The notes under the pieces were generated by a model that saw nothing but the letters and a program-made list of their open reading frames with translations, made no database searches and had not been told where the DNA came from. The translations under genes and the position numbers were made by a program. Of a stretch of 10,542 nucleotides of DNA, positions 1 to 6,721 are shown one piece after another. The stretch comes from DAOUKH01 sp034421515 (GTDB taxonomy: Bacteria; Chloroflexota; Dehalococcoidia; SHYB01): positions 1 to 10,542 of the forward strand of contig DAOUKH010000096.1 in NCBI GenBank assembly GCA_034421515.1, written 5' to 3'. Within the stretch, counting starts at the first letter, position 1. Each line of letters opens with the position of its first letter.

Positions 1-130
1 TGTCGAGACGGCCCTTCCACTCGAGGTGGATGACCTCGGCGCCGTAGGTGGAAAGATAGCGCGCGCCCTTGGCGCCGGCGTTCACCCAGCCGAAGTCGAG
101 CACCCGGACGCCCTGAAGCGGCAGCGTCAT
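1..130 (-). CDS. CaiB/BaiF family (family III) CoA-transferase, N-terminal fragment
   Basis: The first 43 residues of a gene that leaves the window on the left. After the start the protein reads LQGVRVLDFGWVNAGAKGAR, then YLSTYGAEVIHLE. This is the classic opening of family III CoA-transferases: a short beta strand with the L-x-G-V-R-V-L-D motif, then a glycine-rich turn, then the 'LaxxGAeVIkvE' segment. Such enzymes move CoA between carboxylic acids in the cytoplasm. The start ATG is preceded by AGGAG about six bases upstream. The substrate cannot be told from the fragment, and the catalytic Asp lies outside the window. It is transcribed divergently from the DUF35/thiolase-like pair. The family is fairly certain; the exact function is unknown. 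Confidence 0.85.
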   Translation of the reverse strand, partial: MTLPLQGVRVLDFGWVNAGAKGARYLSTYGAEVIHLEWKGRLD

Positions 131-174
131 CGCGTCTCCTCGCCGCGCCGTTCGCGGCGGCGTCAACAGCGTGG

Positions 175-180
175 ATTATA
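175..180 (-). promoter_or_regulatory. Possible -10 box for the CoA-transferase gene
   Basis: On the minus strand this reads TATAAT, a perfect -10 hexamer in otherwise GC-rich DNA, 45 bases upstream of the CoA-transferase start. No good -35 hexamer is visible at 16-18 bases, so this is a weak call based on one element. Confidence 0.35.
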
Positions 181-224
181 GCCGCGCCTGCTTTCCGTCG
201 CGTTCTCCGACGCCTTCCAGGCGC

Positions 225-230
225 TAGAAT
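225..230 (+). promoter_or_regulatory. Possible -10 box giving a leaderless DUF35 transcript
   Basis: TAGAAT lies seven bases before the ATG at 238, and no Shine-Dalgarno sequence is visible before either candidate start (229 or 238). If this hexamer is the -10 box, transcription would begin at or next to the ATG at 238. No convincing -35 is seen. Confidence 0.25.
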
Positions 231-237
231 GGGCGCG

Positions 238-687
238 ATGTCGACGGAAGCGAGAATCCCCCGGCCGGAACGGACGGAACTGACGAAGTTCTTCTGGGAC
301 GGCGTCGATGAGGGCCGCCTACTCATCCTCCGCTGCGGCGACTGCGGCTTCTACGTCCACTGGCCGCGCCCCGAGTGCAGCCAGTGCCGTTCGGAGGACC
401 TCGTTCCCTCGGAGGTCTCGGGGCGCGGCACTATCTACTCCTACGGCGTCGCGATGCAGGCCTTCATTCCCGCCTTCGCTGGCAAGATTCCCTACATCCT
501 CGCCGTGGTCGAGCTCGAGGAGCAGCCTGGGTTGAAGCTGGTCACCAACATCATCGACTGCCACGAGGAGGCGGTGGCGGTGGGGATGGCGGTCGAAGTG
601 GCGTTCCGGGAGGCCGACGAGGGGCTGGTCCTGCCCTACTTCCGGCCCGCTGGCGTGGCGAAGGAGGCCGTCGATGCCTCCACGTGA
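238..687 (+). CDS. Zn-ribbon OB-fold protein (DUF35 / OB_aCoA_assoc family)
   Basis: A 149-residue protein of the DUF35 type. An N-terminal helix carrying F-F-W-D-G is followed by a rubredoxin-like zinc ribbon with two CxxC knuckles (Cys33/Cys36 and Cys47/Cys50) and then an OB fold from about residue 62 on (G-R-G-T-I-Y-S-Y strand, then P-Y-I-L-A-V-V-E-L). DUF35 proteins bind acyl-CoA and form complexes with thiolase-like partners, as in the Ltp2-DUF35 steroid side-chain aldolases and archaeal thiolase/HMG-CoA synthase complexes. The next gene begins inside this one (14-base overlap), so the two are translationally coupled and probably make one complex. An in-frame ATG at 229 would add three residues; I prefer 238 because of the TAGAAT hexamer at 225-230. 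It ends in TGA, which shows that TGA acts as an ordinary stop here. Confidence 0.88.
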   Translation: MSTEARIPRPERTELTKFFWDGVDEGRLLILRCGDCGFYVHWPRPECSQCRSEDLVPSEVSGRGTIYSYGVAMQAFIPAFAGKIPYILAVVELEEQPGLKLVTNIIDCHEEAVAVGMAVEVAFREADEGLVLPYFRPAGVAKEAVDAST

Positions 688-1825
688 CGCCGGACGGCGC
701 GTCGCAGTCGCGGGCGTGGGCTACTCGCCCGTCGCGCGGCGCAGCGGCCGCACCCTGGAATGGCTGACGCTGGCGGCCTGCCGAGCGGCGCTAGACGACG
801 CCGGCCTCGCGCCGGAGGACGTGGACGGCATGTCGTCCTACGTCACCACGAACCAGCTCCTCTCGCTCGTGAAGACAGCGGCCGTGCTGGGCTCGCCGGG
901 GCTTCGCTGGCACCTGGCCACCGTGGAGGGGCCGACATTCCTCGGCGGCGCGATCCCGGCTATCGCGGCGGTGGCCTCAGGCAGCGCCGAGGTCTGCATC
1001 GCGGTCCGGAGCGTGCTGGAAGCGGGAGGAAGCTATACAAAACGCCCACCGCCGCCGGTGGTCAGCGGCGACGACCAGTTCACCACACCGTTCGGCGCCC
1101 ACGCCAGCCCGCATTGGATCAGCCTCTACATGCGGCGCCACATGGCCGACTTCGGCACGACGGAGGAGCACTTCGCCGCCCAGGCGATCGCGCAACGCGA
1201 GTTCGCCTGTCTGAACGAAGACGCCTTCTTCCGCGACCCGCTGACGCTGGAGGACTACCTCAGCACCCGATACATCTCGAAGCCGTGCCGCCTCCTGGAC
1301 TGCGACTACCCCGTCGACGCCAGCGCCGCCGTCATCTTCACCACCGAGGAGCGGGCGCGGTCGCTCAAGCAGAAGCCGGTCTTCGTCGAGAGTTGGGCCA
1401 TGGGATCAACCTCGACGCCCGACAGCTACATCATGGCCGACATGAACGAGGCGGGCCTGTGGAACGCCTCGCGCGCCATGTGGGAACGCACCGACCTTGG
1501 GCCCTCCGACGTCGACGTCGCCGGCCTCTACGACGGCTTCATCTTCTCCGTCTTCCAATGGCTGGAGGGCCTCGGCTTCTGCGGCAAGGGAGAGAGCGGG
1601 CCGTTTGTCGCCGAGGGAAACACCCGCCTGGGCGGGAGCCTGCCCGTCAACTGCGACGGCGGAGCGGTGAACGTCGGCCGCACCCACGGGGCGAACCACG
1701 TCATCGAGGTGGTGCGCCAGCTTCGGGGACAGTCGGGGGCGCGGCAGCGCGCCGGCGCCAAAGTCGGCGTCTCCAGCAACTCGATGGGCCCCACCGGCGG
1801 CTGCCTGCTGCTTACGGCGGAGTAA
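674..1825 (+). CDS. Thiolase-fold lipid-transfer-like protein lacking the nucleophilic Cys (Ltp2-like)
   Basis: A 383-residue thiolase-superfamily protein (SCP-x/lipid-transfer branch). It opens with V-A-V-A-G-V-G-Y-S-P. It has the family segment D-V-A-G-L-Y-D-G-F around residues 281-289 and L-E-G-L-G-F-C-G-K-G-E around 298-307, and ends with N-C-D-G-G then G-R-T-H-G-A-N (326-341). Residues 70-107, where working thiolases carry the acylated cysteine, contain none. The C-terminal C-x-G loop is replaced by S-N-S-M-G-P-T-G-G. Claisen thiolysis is therefore unlikely. In Ltp2-type proteins paired with DUF35, a retro-aldol cleavage of a beta-hydroxyacyl-CoA is catalysed, with tyrosines important; Tyr286 is a candidate here. 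The start has AAGGAGG (661-667) six bases upstream and overlaps the DUF35 gene. The paired job is inferred from this family pattern; the substrate is unknown. Confidence 0.85.
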   Translation: MPPRDAGRRVAVAGVGYSPVARRSGRTLEWLTLAACRAALDDAGLAPEDVDGMSSYVTTNQLLSLVKTAAVLGSPGLRWHLATVEGPTFLGGAIPAIAAVASGSAEVCIAVRSVLEAGGSYTKRPPPPVVSGDDQFTTPFGAHASPHWISLYMRRHMADFGTTEEHFAAQAIAQREFACLNEDAFFRDPLTLEDYLSTRYISKPCRLLDCDYPVDASAAVIFTTEERARSLKQKPVFVESWAMGSTSTPDSYIMADMNEAGLWNASRAMWERTDLGPSDVDVAGLYDGFIFSVFQWLEGLGFCGKGESGPFVAEGNTRLGGSLPVNCDGGAVNVGRTHGANHVIEVVRQLRGQSGARQRAGAKVGVSSNSMGPTGGCLLLTAE

Positions 1826-1835
1826 CGGCCAGCCC

Positions 1836-2036
1836 CTACGCGGTCTCGAATTGCAGCGCGTCGAGGTTCACCTTGGAAGCGCGCTTCGAGAGATCGTGTA
1901 GCTCTACCCCTACGACTTCATTGGATTCGTTGTAGTCCAAGACAACTCCGGGCGAGACTTCCGCGGAATCGACTATGGCGGAGTCGTCGAGGCGCAGGTA
2001 GAGGGCGTCGGCCTCTTTGTCGACCTTCATCTTCAT
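1836..2036 (-). CDS. DUF2283 small protein
   Basis: A 66-residue protein with the DUF2283 layout. It starts M-K-M-K-V-D-K-E-A-D-A-L-Y-L-R-L, continues with a short strand with V-S-P-G-V-V-L-D-Y, and ends with V-V-G-V-E-L-H-D-L-S-K-R. Function of the family is unsettled. Members often sit beside a small toxin-like gene (DUF4258 type) and have been suggested as antitoxin-like, but no such partner is present on either side here: a tRNA lies upstream and the convergent thiolase-like gene ends ten bases away. A second ATG two codons in (2030) is possible. AGGGTG lies just upstream. Family assignment is good; a role is not claimed. Confidence 0.82.
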   Translation of the reverse strand: MKMKVDKEADALYLRLDDSAIVDSAEVSPGVVLDYNESNEVVGVELHDLSKRASKVNLDALQFETA

Positions 2037-2070
2037 AGGTCACCCTGCATGTAGCTGCATCGCGTTTGGG

Positions 2071-2147
<77 letters not shown>

Positions 2148-2216
2148 CCGGACGGTGGTCGTCGATCGTCCACCGAGGATTCGATTATATGCCCGCTCGG
2201 ATACGCGGGGACGGCG

Positions 2217-3167
2217 TCACGCGTCGGGGTGGGTGGTGATGAACCTGGAGGCCCGCTCTGCGTCGACGTTCGGCGCGCGAAGCTCGACGCCCGCCGCCTC
2301 CTCCTGAATGAGGAACGTCATGCTGTTGTCGCGCTTGCCCCAGCCGCGGCGCACCCCTTCGTCCTGGACGCTCTGGACCTGATCGAAGCTTGGCACGGGC
2401 ACGTCGTACTCCTGGGCAAGGTCGATTGCGAGGGCGACGTCCTTGCGCGCGAGTTCGAGGGCGAAGTGCACCGTGTCGAAGTCACGCGCGAAGACCGACC
2501 TAGGCAGCTGCTCATGAAGGATCACCATGCGGCCCAGGGCCCCCCGGCGCACCGCCTCCCACAGCGCTTCCGTCTCGACGCCGGCCTTGACACCCAGCGT
2601 CATCCCTTCCGCGATCGACTGGCGGACCGCCATCGCAATCCCGTTGTGGACGAGCTTGCAGACCGTTCCCGAACCGATGGCTCCCGCGTAGAAGACCTTA
2701 TCGCCCATCGCGTCGAGAATAGGCCGGACACGCTCGAACACGGCGCGGTCGCCGCCCACCATCACCGCGAGATTGCGGGCGGCGGCTCCCGGAACACCGC
2801 CGCTGACCGGTGCATCGAGCACGTCGACGCCCAGGGGCCGAAACCGCGCTTCGAGCTCCCGGACGAGCGTGGGGCGGCTCGTGGAGAGATCGATGTAGAC
2901 CTGCCCTTCGCGGAGCGCGCCCTCCAGGCCGTCGGGCCCCGTTGCCACAAGCTCGACCTCGGCCGGGCCGGGCAACGAGGTCAGGATGACGTCCGACCGC
3001 GCCGCCACATCGCGCGGCGATTCGGCCAGGGAGGCCCCCGCTTCGGCGAGGTCGCTGGCTGCCTCGGGGCGCACGTCATGGACCACCATCGGGTAGCCAG
3101 CGCGTTGCACGTTGGCCGCCATCCGCGATCCCATGTTTCCTAAGCCGATGAACCCAACCGTTTCCAT
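2217..3167 (-). CDS. 3-hydroxyisobutyrate dehydrogenase-family NAD(P)-dependent oxidoreductase
   Basis: A 316-residue beta-hydroxyacid dehydrogenase. The N-terminal Rossmann fold opens with G-F-I-G-L-G-N-M-G (residues 5-13), the NAD(P) glycine motif. The substrate-binding loop D-A-P-V-S-G-G is at 118-124, and the catalytic lysine sits in G-T-V-C-K-L-V-H-N (Lys171, Asn175). The C-terminal half is the all-helical domain of this family. Members oxidise 3-hydroxyisobutyrate, tartronate semialdehyde, related hydroxyacids or reduce succinic semialdehyde; the sequence does not decide between them. I placed the start at 3167 because GGGAGG lies five bases upstream and the family motif begins at once; the open frame continues to 3452 but that part is low-complexity and overlaps the divergent gene. 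It ends in TGA. A TATCAT hexamer on the minus strand (3204-3209) may be its -10 box. Confidence 0.93.
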   Translation of the reverse strand: METVGFIGLGNMGSRMAANVQRAGYPMVVHDVRPEAASDLAEAGASLAESPRDVAARSDVILTSLPGPAEVELVATGPDGLEGALREGQVYIDLSTSRPTLVRELEARFRPLGVDVLDAPVSGGVPGAAARNLAVMVGGDRAVFERVRPILDAMGDKVFYAGAIGSGTVCKLVHNGIAMAVRQSIAEGMTLGVKAGVETEALWEAVRRGALGRMVILHEQLPRSVFARDFDTVHFALELARKDVALAIDLAQEYDVPVPSFDQVQSVQDEGVRRGWGKRDNSMTFLIQEEAAGVELRAPNVDAERASRFITTHPDA

Positions 3168-3258
3168 GTCAGCCTCCCTGGGGCGCGCCGCCCGACGCCG
3201 GTGATGATACCCTCTCCCGCGGGCCGGCGCGCAAGGCGCGGCCAGGCCGGAGGGATAG

Positions 3259-4593
3259 ATGGGCGCGACAGTCGAGCTGGCGACATTCGCCGCGGAGACG
3301 CGGTGGGAGGACCTCAGCACCGAAGTCCGAGAACACACGAAACGGTGCCTGGTCAACGCCGTCGGGGTGGCGGTGCATGCCTCGGCGCGCTCAGAGGCGG
3401 CCCCGCTGCTGGACGCGCTGGCGGCAGAGGGGGGCGCGGAGCGGGCCACCATCTGGGGAACGAGGGTGCGGACGTCGCTGCACCAAGCGGCGCTGGCAAA
3501 CGGCTGGCTGTGCCATCTGGACGACTACGACGATACGCACTTTCCGACGGTTATCCATCCAAGCGCGCCCACGATTCCCGCGGCGTTCGCCGCCGCCGAG
3601 TTGGCGGGGGCGAGTGGACGAGACTTCCTGCTCGCGGCCGCGGTGGGGATCGAGGTCTGCTGCCGCATCGGCATGGCGGTCCATCCGTCGCACTATGACA
3701 CCGGCTGGCACATCACCGGAACGTGCGGGGTCTTCGGGGCCGCGGCGGCCGCGGGCTGCGTCCTGGGCCTGGACGCCGCGGCCATGGCCAACGCCCTCGG
3801 TACCGCGGGCACGCAGGCGTCGGGCCTACGCGAGACCCTCGGCTCGATGGCCAAGGCGATGAACGCGGGACACCCCGCGCAGGTGGGCACGTTCGCGGCG
3901 CTCCTTGCCCGCGAGGGCTTCACCGGCCCGGCCATGATCCTGGAAGGGCGGCGCGGCTTCGGGAAGGTCATGTCTCCCGAGAGCGATTGGTCTCGCGCCG
4001 TGGAGAGCCTGGGGCGGCGCTGGGAGATCCTGAACGTCGGACTGAAACCCTACCCCTGCGGCGTCGTTGCCCATCCCATCATCGACGCGGCGATCGCGCT
4101 CCGCGAGACGGGCGTGCCGCCGCATGGGGTCGAGTTCATCGACGTCCTGGTCCATCCGCTTGTCCTAGAGTTGATGGACCGCCCAGACCCCAAGGGCGGC
4201 TTGGAGGCGAAGTTCTCCTACCAGCACGGCGCGGCTGTCGGGTTCGTCGACGGAGCCGCCTTCCCCGAGCAGTACACCGACGAGCGCGCCACCGATCCCG
4301 CTATCGCGTCTCTCCGCTCGAAGGTGCGGGCCAAGGTTTCGCCAGATCTGGGACAGGACGCCGCCCACCTGACGCTCACCACGCTAGACGGCAGGACGTT
4401 CCTCCGCGAGGTCGCCCACGCCTCGGGTTCGCCGGACAACCCCATGTCCGACGAGCGGCTGGACTCGAAGTTCGCCGCGCTTACCGGCAACGTACTGGGG
4501 GAGGCGAAGACCCGCCGTCTGCTCGACGTGCTGCGGAGCATCGACGAGGCCGGCAGCCTGGAAGAGGCGTCCGCACTCCTGCGTCCGGAATAG
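3259..4593 (+). CDS. MmgE/PrpD family protein
   Basis: A 444-residue full-length MmgE/PrpD protein. The helical domain shows C-H-L-D-D-Y-D-D-T-H (85-94) with H-P shortly after (100-101). Next comes G-W-H-I-T-G-T-C-G-V-F-G with an alanine run (149-165), and then G-S-M-A-K-A-M-N-A-G-H (195-205) and G-F-T-G-P (220-224). The last part (about 270-400) is the smaller alpha/beta domain. The family includes 2-methylcitrate dehydratase, cis-aconitate decarboxylase and cyclic/decarboxylating relatives, so the reaction could be a hydration/dehydration of a tricarboxylate or another acid. Neighbouring hydroxyacid dehydrogenase and CoA-transferase genes suggest organic acid breakdown, but no prp genes are present. 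GGAGGG (3249-3254) precedes the ATG. It is divergent from the dehydrogenase gene, with 91 bases between starts. Confidence 0.92.
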   Translation: MGATVELATFAAETRWEDLSTEVREHTKRCLVNAVGVAVHASARSEAAPLLDALAAEGGAERATIWGTRVRTSLHQAALANGWLCHLDDYDDTHFPTVIHPSAPTIPAAFAAAELAGASGRDFLLAAAVGIEVCCRIGMAVHPSHYDTGWHITGTCGVFGAAAAAGCVLGLDAAAMANALGTAGTQASGLRETLGSMAKAMNAGHPAQVGTFAALLAREGFTGPAMILEGRRGFGKVMSPESDWSRAVESLGRRWEILNVGLKPYPCGVVAHPIIDAAIALRETGVPPHGVEFIDVLVHPLVLELMDRPDPKGGLEAKFSYQHGAAVGFVDGAAFPEQYTDERATDPAIASLRSKVRAKVSPDLGQDAAHLTLTTLDGRTFLREVAHASGSPDNPMSDERLDSKFAALTGNVLGEAKTRRLLDVLRSIDEAGSLEEASALLRPE

Positions 4594-4600
4594 CGCCGCC

Positions 4601-4612
4601 CCAACGGGTTGG
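4601..4612. terminator. Weak hairpin between convergent genes
   Basis: CCAA-CGGG-TTGG forms a short perfect stem with a four-base loop in the 25-base gap between the MmgE/PrpD gene and the convergent membrane-protein gene. GC-rich flanks could extend it imperfectly. There is no T tract, so termination is only a possibility. Confidence 0.25.
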
Positions 4613-4618
4613 CGCCGG

Positions 4619-5080
4619 CTACTCGTGGACGAAGGGGAAGTCGATGCTGAGCTCAACGAGGAGCGTGACGATTGCCCCGGCGATGAGGACGCCCGCGAAG
4701 ATCGCCGCCAGGGAGCGCCACCGGTCGAGACCGAACCCCCACGCGGCGAGCGACCCCGTCCACGCCCCGGTCACGGGGAGCGGCACGGCGACGAACGGGA
4801 TGAGCGCAAGCACCCCCCAACGCTCGAAGGTGCGGCCCTGCCGCTCACGGATCCGGTCCATGCGCCAGGTGAGGAAGCGGCCCGCCGGGTTGCTGAACGA
4901 GGTCAACCAGCGGTTGACGGGGTCGAGTGCCCAGAGCAGCACGAGCGGTGGGACCATGTTGCCGGCCACGGCGAGCAGGTAAGCCTCCCACCACGCGAGA
5001 TCGTGCGTGACGATGCCGACCGGGATGGCGGCGCGAAGTTCACCGACCGGCGTCATGGCGAGGAAGAGGGTGGTGAGCAT
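4619..5080 (-). CDS. Small membrane protein, putative small multi-drug export family (PF06695/COG2426)
   Basis: A 153-residue inner-membrane protein with about four hydrophobic segments: near residues 2-24, 31-53, 87-112 and 122-143. The family signature is clear. G-E-L-R-A-A-I-P-V-G at 13-22 places Glu14 and Arg16 in the first segment, and P-F-V-A-V-P-L-P-V-T-G-A-W-T-G at 95-109 is the conserved proline-rich turn. The family was named for possible small-molecule export but real function is not established; the fold resembles DedA/SNARE-associated proteins. A basic, arginine-rich stretch (72-87) lies on the presumed cytoplasmic loop. No clear ribosome binding site precedes the start, so a start at the internal ATG (5056) is not excluded. 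It is monocistronic. Confidence 0.85.
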   Translation of the reverse strand: MLTTLFLAMTPVGELRAAIPVGIVTHDLAWWEAYLLAVAGNMVPPLVLLWALDPVNRWLTSFSNPAGRFLTWRMDRIRERQGRTFERWGVLALIPFVAVPLPVTGAWTGSLAAWGFGLDRWRSLAAIFAGVLIAGAIVTLLVELSIDFPFVHE

Positions 5081-5201
5081 CGTTGATTGGGCCGCCGCCG
5101 TTCGCCGGAAATATCGTTATGACGACGGGGAAGGTGAGTCTTAGCCGTTTCGTTTTGCTAGGGAAGATTGGTTTTTAGAACGCGCTGATGCGAGCGAATT
5201 G

Positions 5202-5222
5202 GCGCCTGAAGAGCGCCTGAAG
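5202..5222 (+). repeat. 11-bp-period tandem direct repeat
   Basis: GCGCCTGAAG occurs at 5202-5211 and again at 5213-5222, an exact 10-base match with period 11 (about one helical turn). It lies in the non-coding control region some 95 bases before the helix-turn-helix gene and could be paired binding sites on one face of the DNA. Confidence 0.6.
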
Positions 5223-5257
5223 CGGACAAGCGGAATGAACTGATTTTGAACAAAGTC

Positions 5258-5287
5258 TTGACGCTGGGTCAAAATACGTGCTACCTT
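5258..5287 (+). promoter_or_regulatory. Promoter of the small HTH gene with overlapping palindrome
   Basis: TTGACG at 5258-5263 is a good -35 box. TACCTT at 5282-5287 after 18 bases is a moderate -10 box, placing transcription start near 5294 and leaving room for the AGGAGGT site at 5303-5309. The -35 hexamer is part of a perfect inverted repeat TTGAC-GCTGG-GTCAA (5258-5272), a plausible operator. The region is much richer in A+T than its surroundings. Autoregulation by the HTH protein is a guess from position. Confidence 0.55.
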
Positions 5288-5314
5288 ATTAATGTTTCAG
5301 ACAGGAGGTAACAC

Positions 5315-5542
5315 ATGGTTAGGCGCACGAAATTGATGCGACGGGTTGAGGAACAGTATAACAAGCCGCTCGAGAAGCTCCTTCCCGAGATGTACAACGA
5401 GAAAGGGTTGCCGGCGATGGCCGCAGAGCTCGGCATCAGCAAGGGCACACTCTGGTACTGGCTCCTGAAGTTTGGTATTAATGTCCGCCGCGTGGCCCTC
5501 GCCCCGGGCGAAGAGCTTCAGGTCCAGCAGGTGAAGCGCTAA
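5315..5542 (+). CDS. Small helix-turn-helix protein
   Basis: A 75-residue, basic protein. Residues 31-55 (G-L-P-A-M-A-A-E-L-G-I-S-K-G-T-L-W-Y-W-L-L-K-F-G-I) form a textbook helix-turn-helix: a first helix with Ala-Ala-Glu-Leu, the G-I-S turn, then a recognition helix with K-G-T-L-W-Y-W. A basic N-terminus (R3, R4, K6, R9, R10) could also touch DNA. The C-terminal 20 residues are short, with Gln/Val, and no ligand or oligomerisation domain is visible. Likely a small transcription factor; I cannot name a family. It has the strongest ribosome binding site of the window (AGGAGGT, 5303-5309), its own promoter and its own terminator, so it is expressed alone and probably abundantly. Confidence 0.8.
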   Translation: MVRRTKLMRRVEEQYNKPLEKLLPEMYNEKGLPAMAAELGISKGTLWYWLLKFGINVRRVALAPGEELQVQQVKR

Positions 5543-5566
5543 CCCGTCAAGCAGGTTCGGATCCAG

Positions 5567-5596
5567 AAGGCCCGCCACGAGCGGGCCTTTCTCTTT
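5567..5596 (+). terminator. Rho-independent terminator of the HTH gene
   Basis: AAGGCCCGC (5567-5575), loop CACGA, GCGGGCCTT (5581-5589): a perfect 9-bp stem followed by TCTCTTT. It starts 24 bases after the stop codon of the HTH gene and lies before the pilin-like gene. Confidence 0.88.
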
Positions 5597-5638
5597 AAGA
5601 GCACTCCCTTGTCATTCCCCTACGACGCCGAAGGCACG

Positions 5639-6103
5639 ATGAACGAGAAGCGGTTCCCCTACCGGCGCCGCTTCACCCTCGTCGAGGCCGCCGTCGTCCT
5701 TGGCCTCGTGGTCCTGCTCATCGTCGTCGTGCTACCCGTGGTGTTGGACGAGACCGAGAACACCCAACAGGTTGAAGACCTCGCCAACGTACAGGAGGCG
5801 GTGCGCCGCTACCATGCCGACACCGGCGCCTACCCCACCTTCGCGGCCGTGGCCCGGGCCGGCCAAAACCTCGTGAATCCCTGGGTGGCCGGCGAGGTCC
5901 CCAGCCTGGGATCGGTCCCGGCCGAGGCCGGCCTCGACTTCGACGCCGTCGCCCTCCGCGGCGGGGTCGCGGTGCGGTTCGTCCCCAACTATCTCCGAGA
6001 GAAACCGCGCCACGCGGACGAGCAGGCACTCGACGGCGCGCCGCGCTGGCGCATCGACGCCCAGGGCAGTGTCCTAATCCGCCTCGACGGGCGCTCATAC
6101 TAG
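5639..6103 (+). CDS. Type IV pilin-like (pseudopilin) protein
   Basis: A 154-residue protein with a class III (prepilin) signal. A short basic leader (M-N-E-K-R-F-P-Y-R-R-R) is followed by F-T-L-V-E-A-A-V-V-L-G-L-V-V-L-L and a hydrophobic run to about residue 36. The mature Glu5 is present (E16), but the residue before the cleavage point is Arg, not the usual Gly. After the helix comes Q-E-A-V-R-R-Y-H-A-D-T-G-A-Y-P-T, the common pilin alpha1-to-loop segment. The rest (about 70-154) is a small globular domain without recognisable motifs and with no cysteines. It would be membrane-anchored and possibly a minor pilin or pseudopilin, but no assembly genes are nearby. I chose ATG 5639; a TTG at 5609 would lengthen the leader by ten residues. 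GAAGG gives a weak ribosome site. Confidence 0.75.
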   Translation: MNEKRFPYRRRFTLVEAAVVLGLVVLLIVVVLPVVLDETENTQQVEDLANVQEAVRRYHADTGAYPTFAAVARAGQNLVNPWVAGEVPSLGSVPAEAGLDFDAVALRGGVAVRFVPNYLREKPRHADEQALDGAPRWRIDAQGSVLIRLDGRSY

Positions 6104-6169
6104 GCTAACCAAAACCGCGCAGATTCGCCCGTTTCCGTCCCGCCCCGCCGCGTTCGCCCGTCCGTCGGG

Positions 6170-6175
6170 TACAAT
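6170..6175 (+). promoter_or_regulatory. Possible -10 box for the FTR selenoprotein gene
   Basis: TACAAT matches five of six bases of the -10 consensus, 31 bases before the GTG start, in a GC-rich gap of 103 bases. No obvious -35 box is seen at the right distance, so only one element supports it. Confidence 0.4.
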
Positions 6176-6206
6176 ATGTCTACAGACCGCGCCGAGGAGG
6201 GCCGAC

Positions 6207-6644
<438 letters not shown>

Positions 6645-6670
6645 CGCCGCTCGTTTCTACAGAGACGCGA

Positions 6671-6700
6671 AAGGGGCGCCTGCAGGCGCCCCTTCTCTTT
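6671..6700. terminator. Terminator between convergent FTR gene and VOC operon
   Basis: AAGGGGCGCC (6671-6680), loop TGCA, GGCGCCCCTT (6685-6694): a perfect 10-bp stem followed by CTCTTT. It starts 27 bases after the FTR TAA and ends 22 bases before the end of the convergent VOC gene, so it may serve both strands; the T-rich side favours the plus strand. Its place after the TAA, not the TGA, supports the extended reading of the FTR gene. Confidence 0.88.
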
Positions 6701-6721
6701 GGCCGCAGAATCGACGGCGCG

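Noticed and set aside
3168..3452. 95-residue N-terminal extension of the hydroxyacid dehydrogenase
   Set aside because: The extension is Ser/Ala/Arg-rich, overlaps the divergent MmgE/PrpD gene, and the Rossmann motif begins right after a well-placed ribosome site at 3167.
3723..4982. Long plus-strand frame overlapping MmgE/PrpD and the membrane-protein gene
   Set aside because: Out of frame with the well-supported MmgE/PrpD gene, rich in Arg/Gly/Pro, and continues antisense to the next gene.
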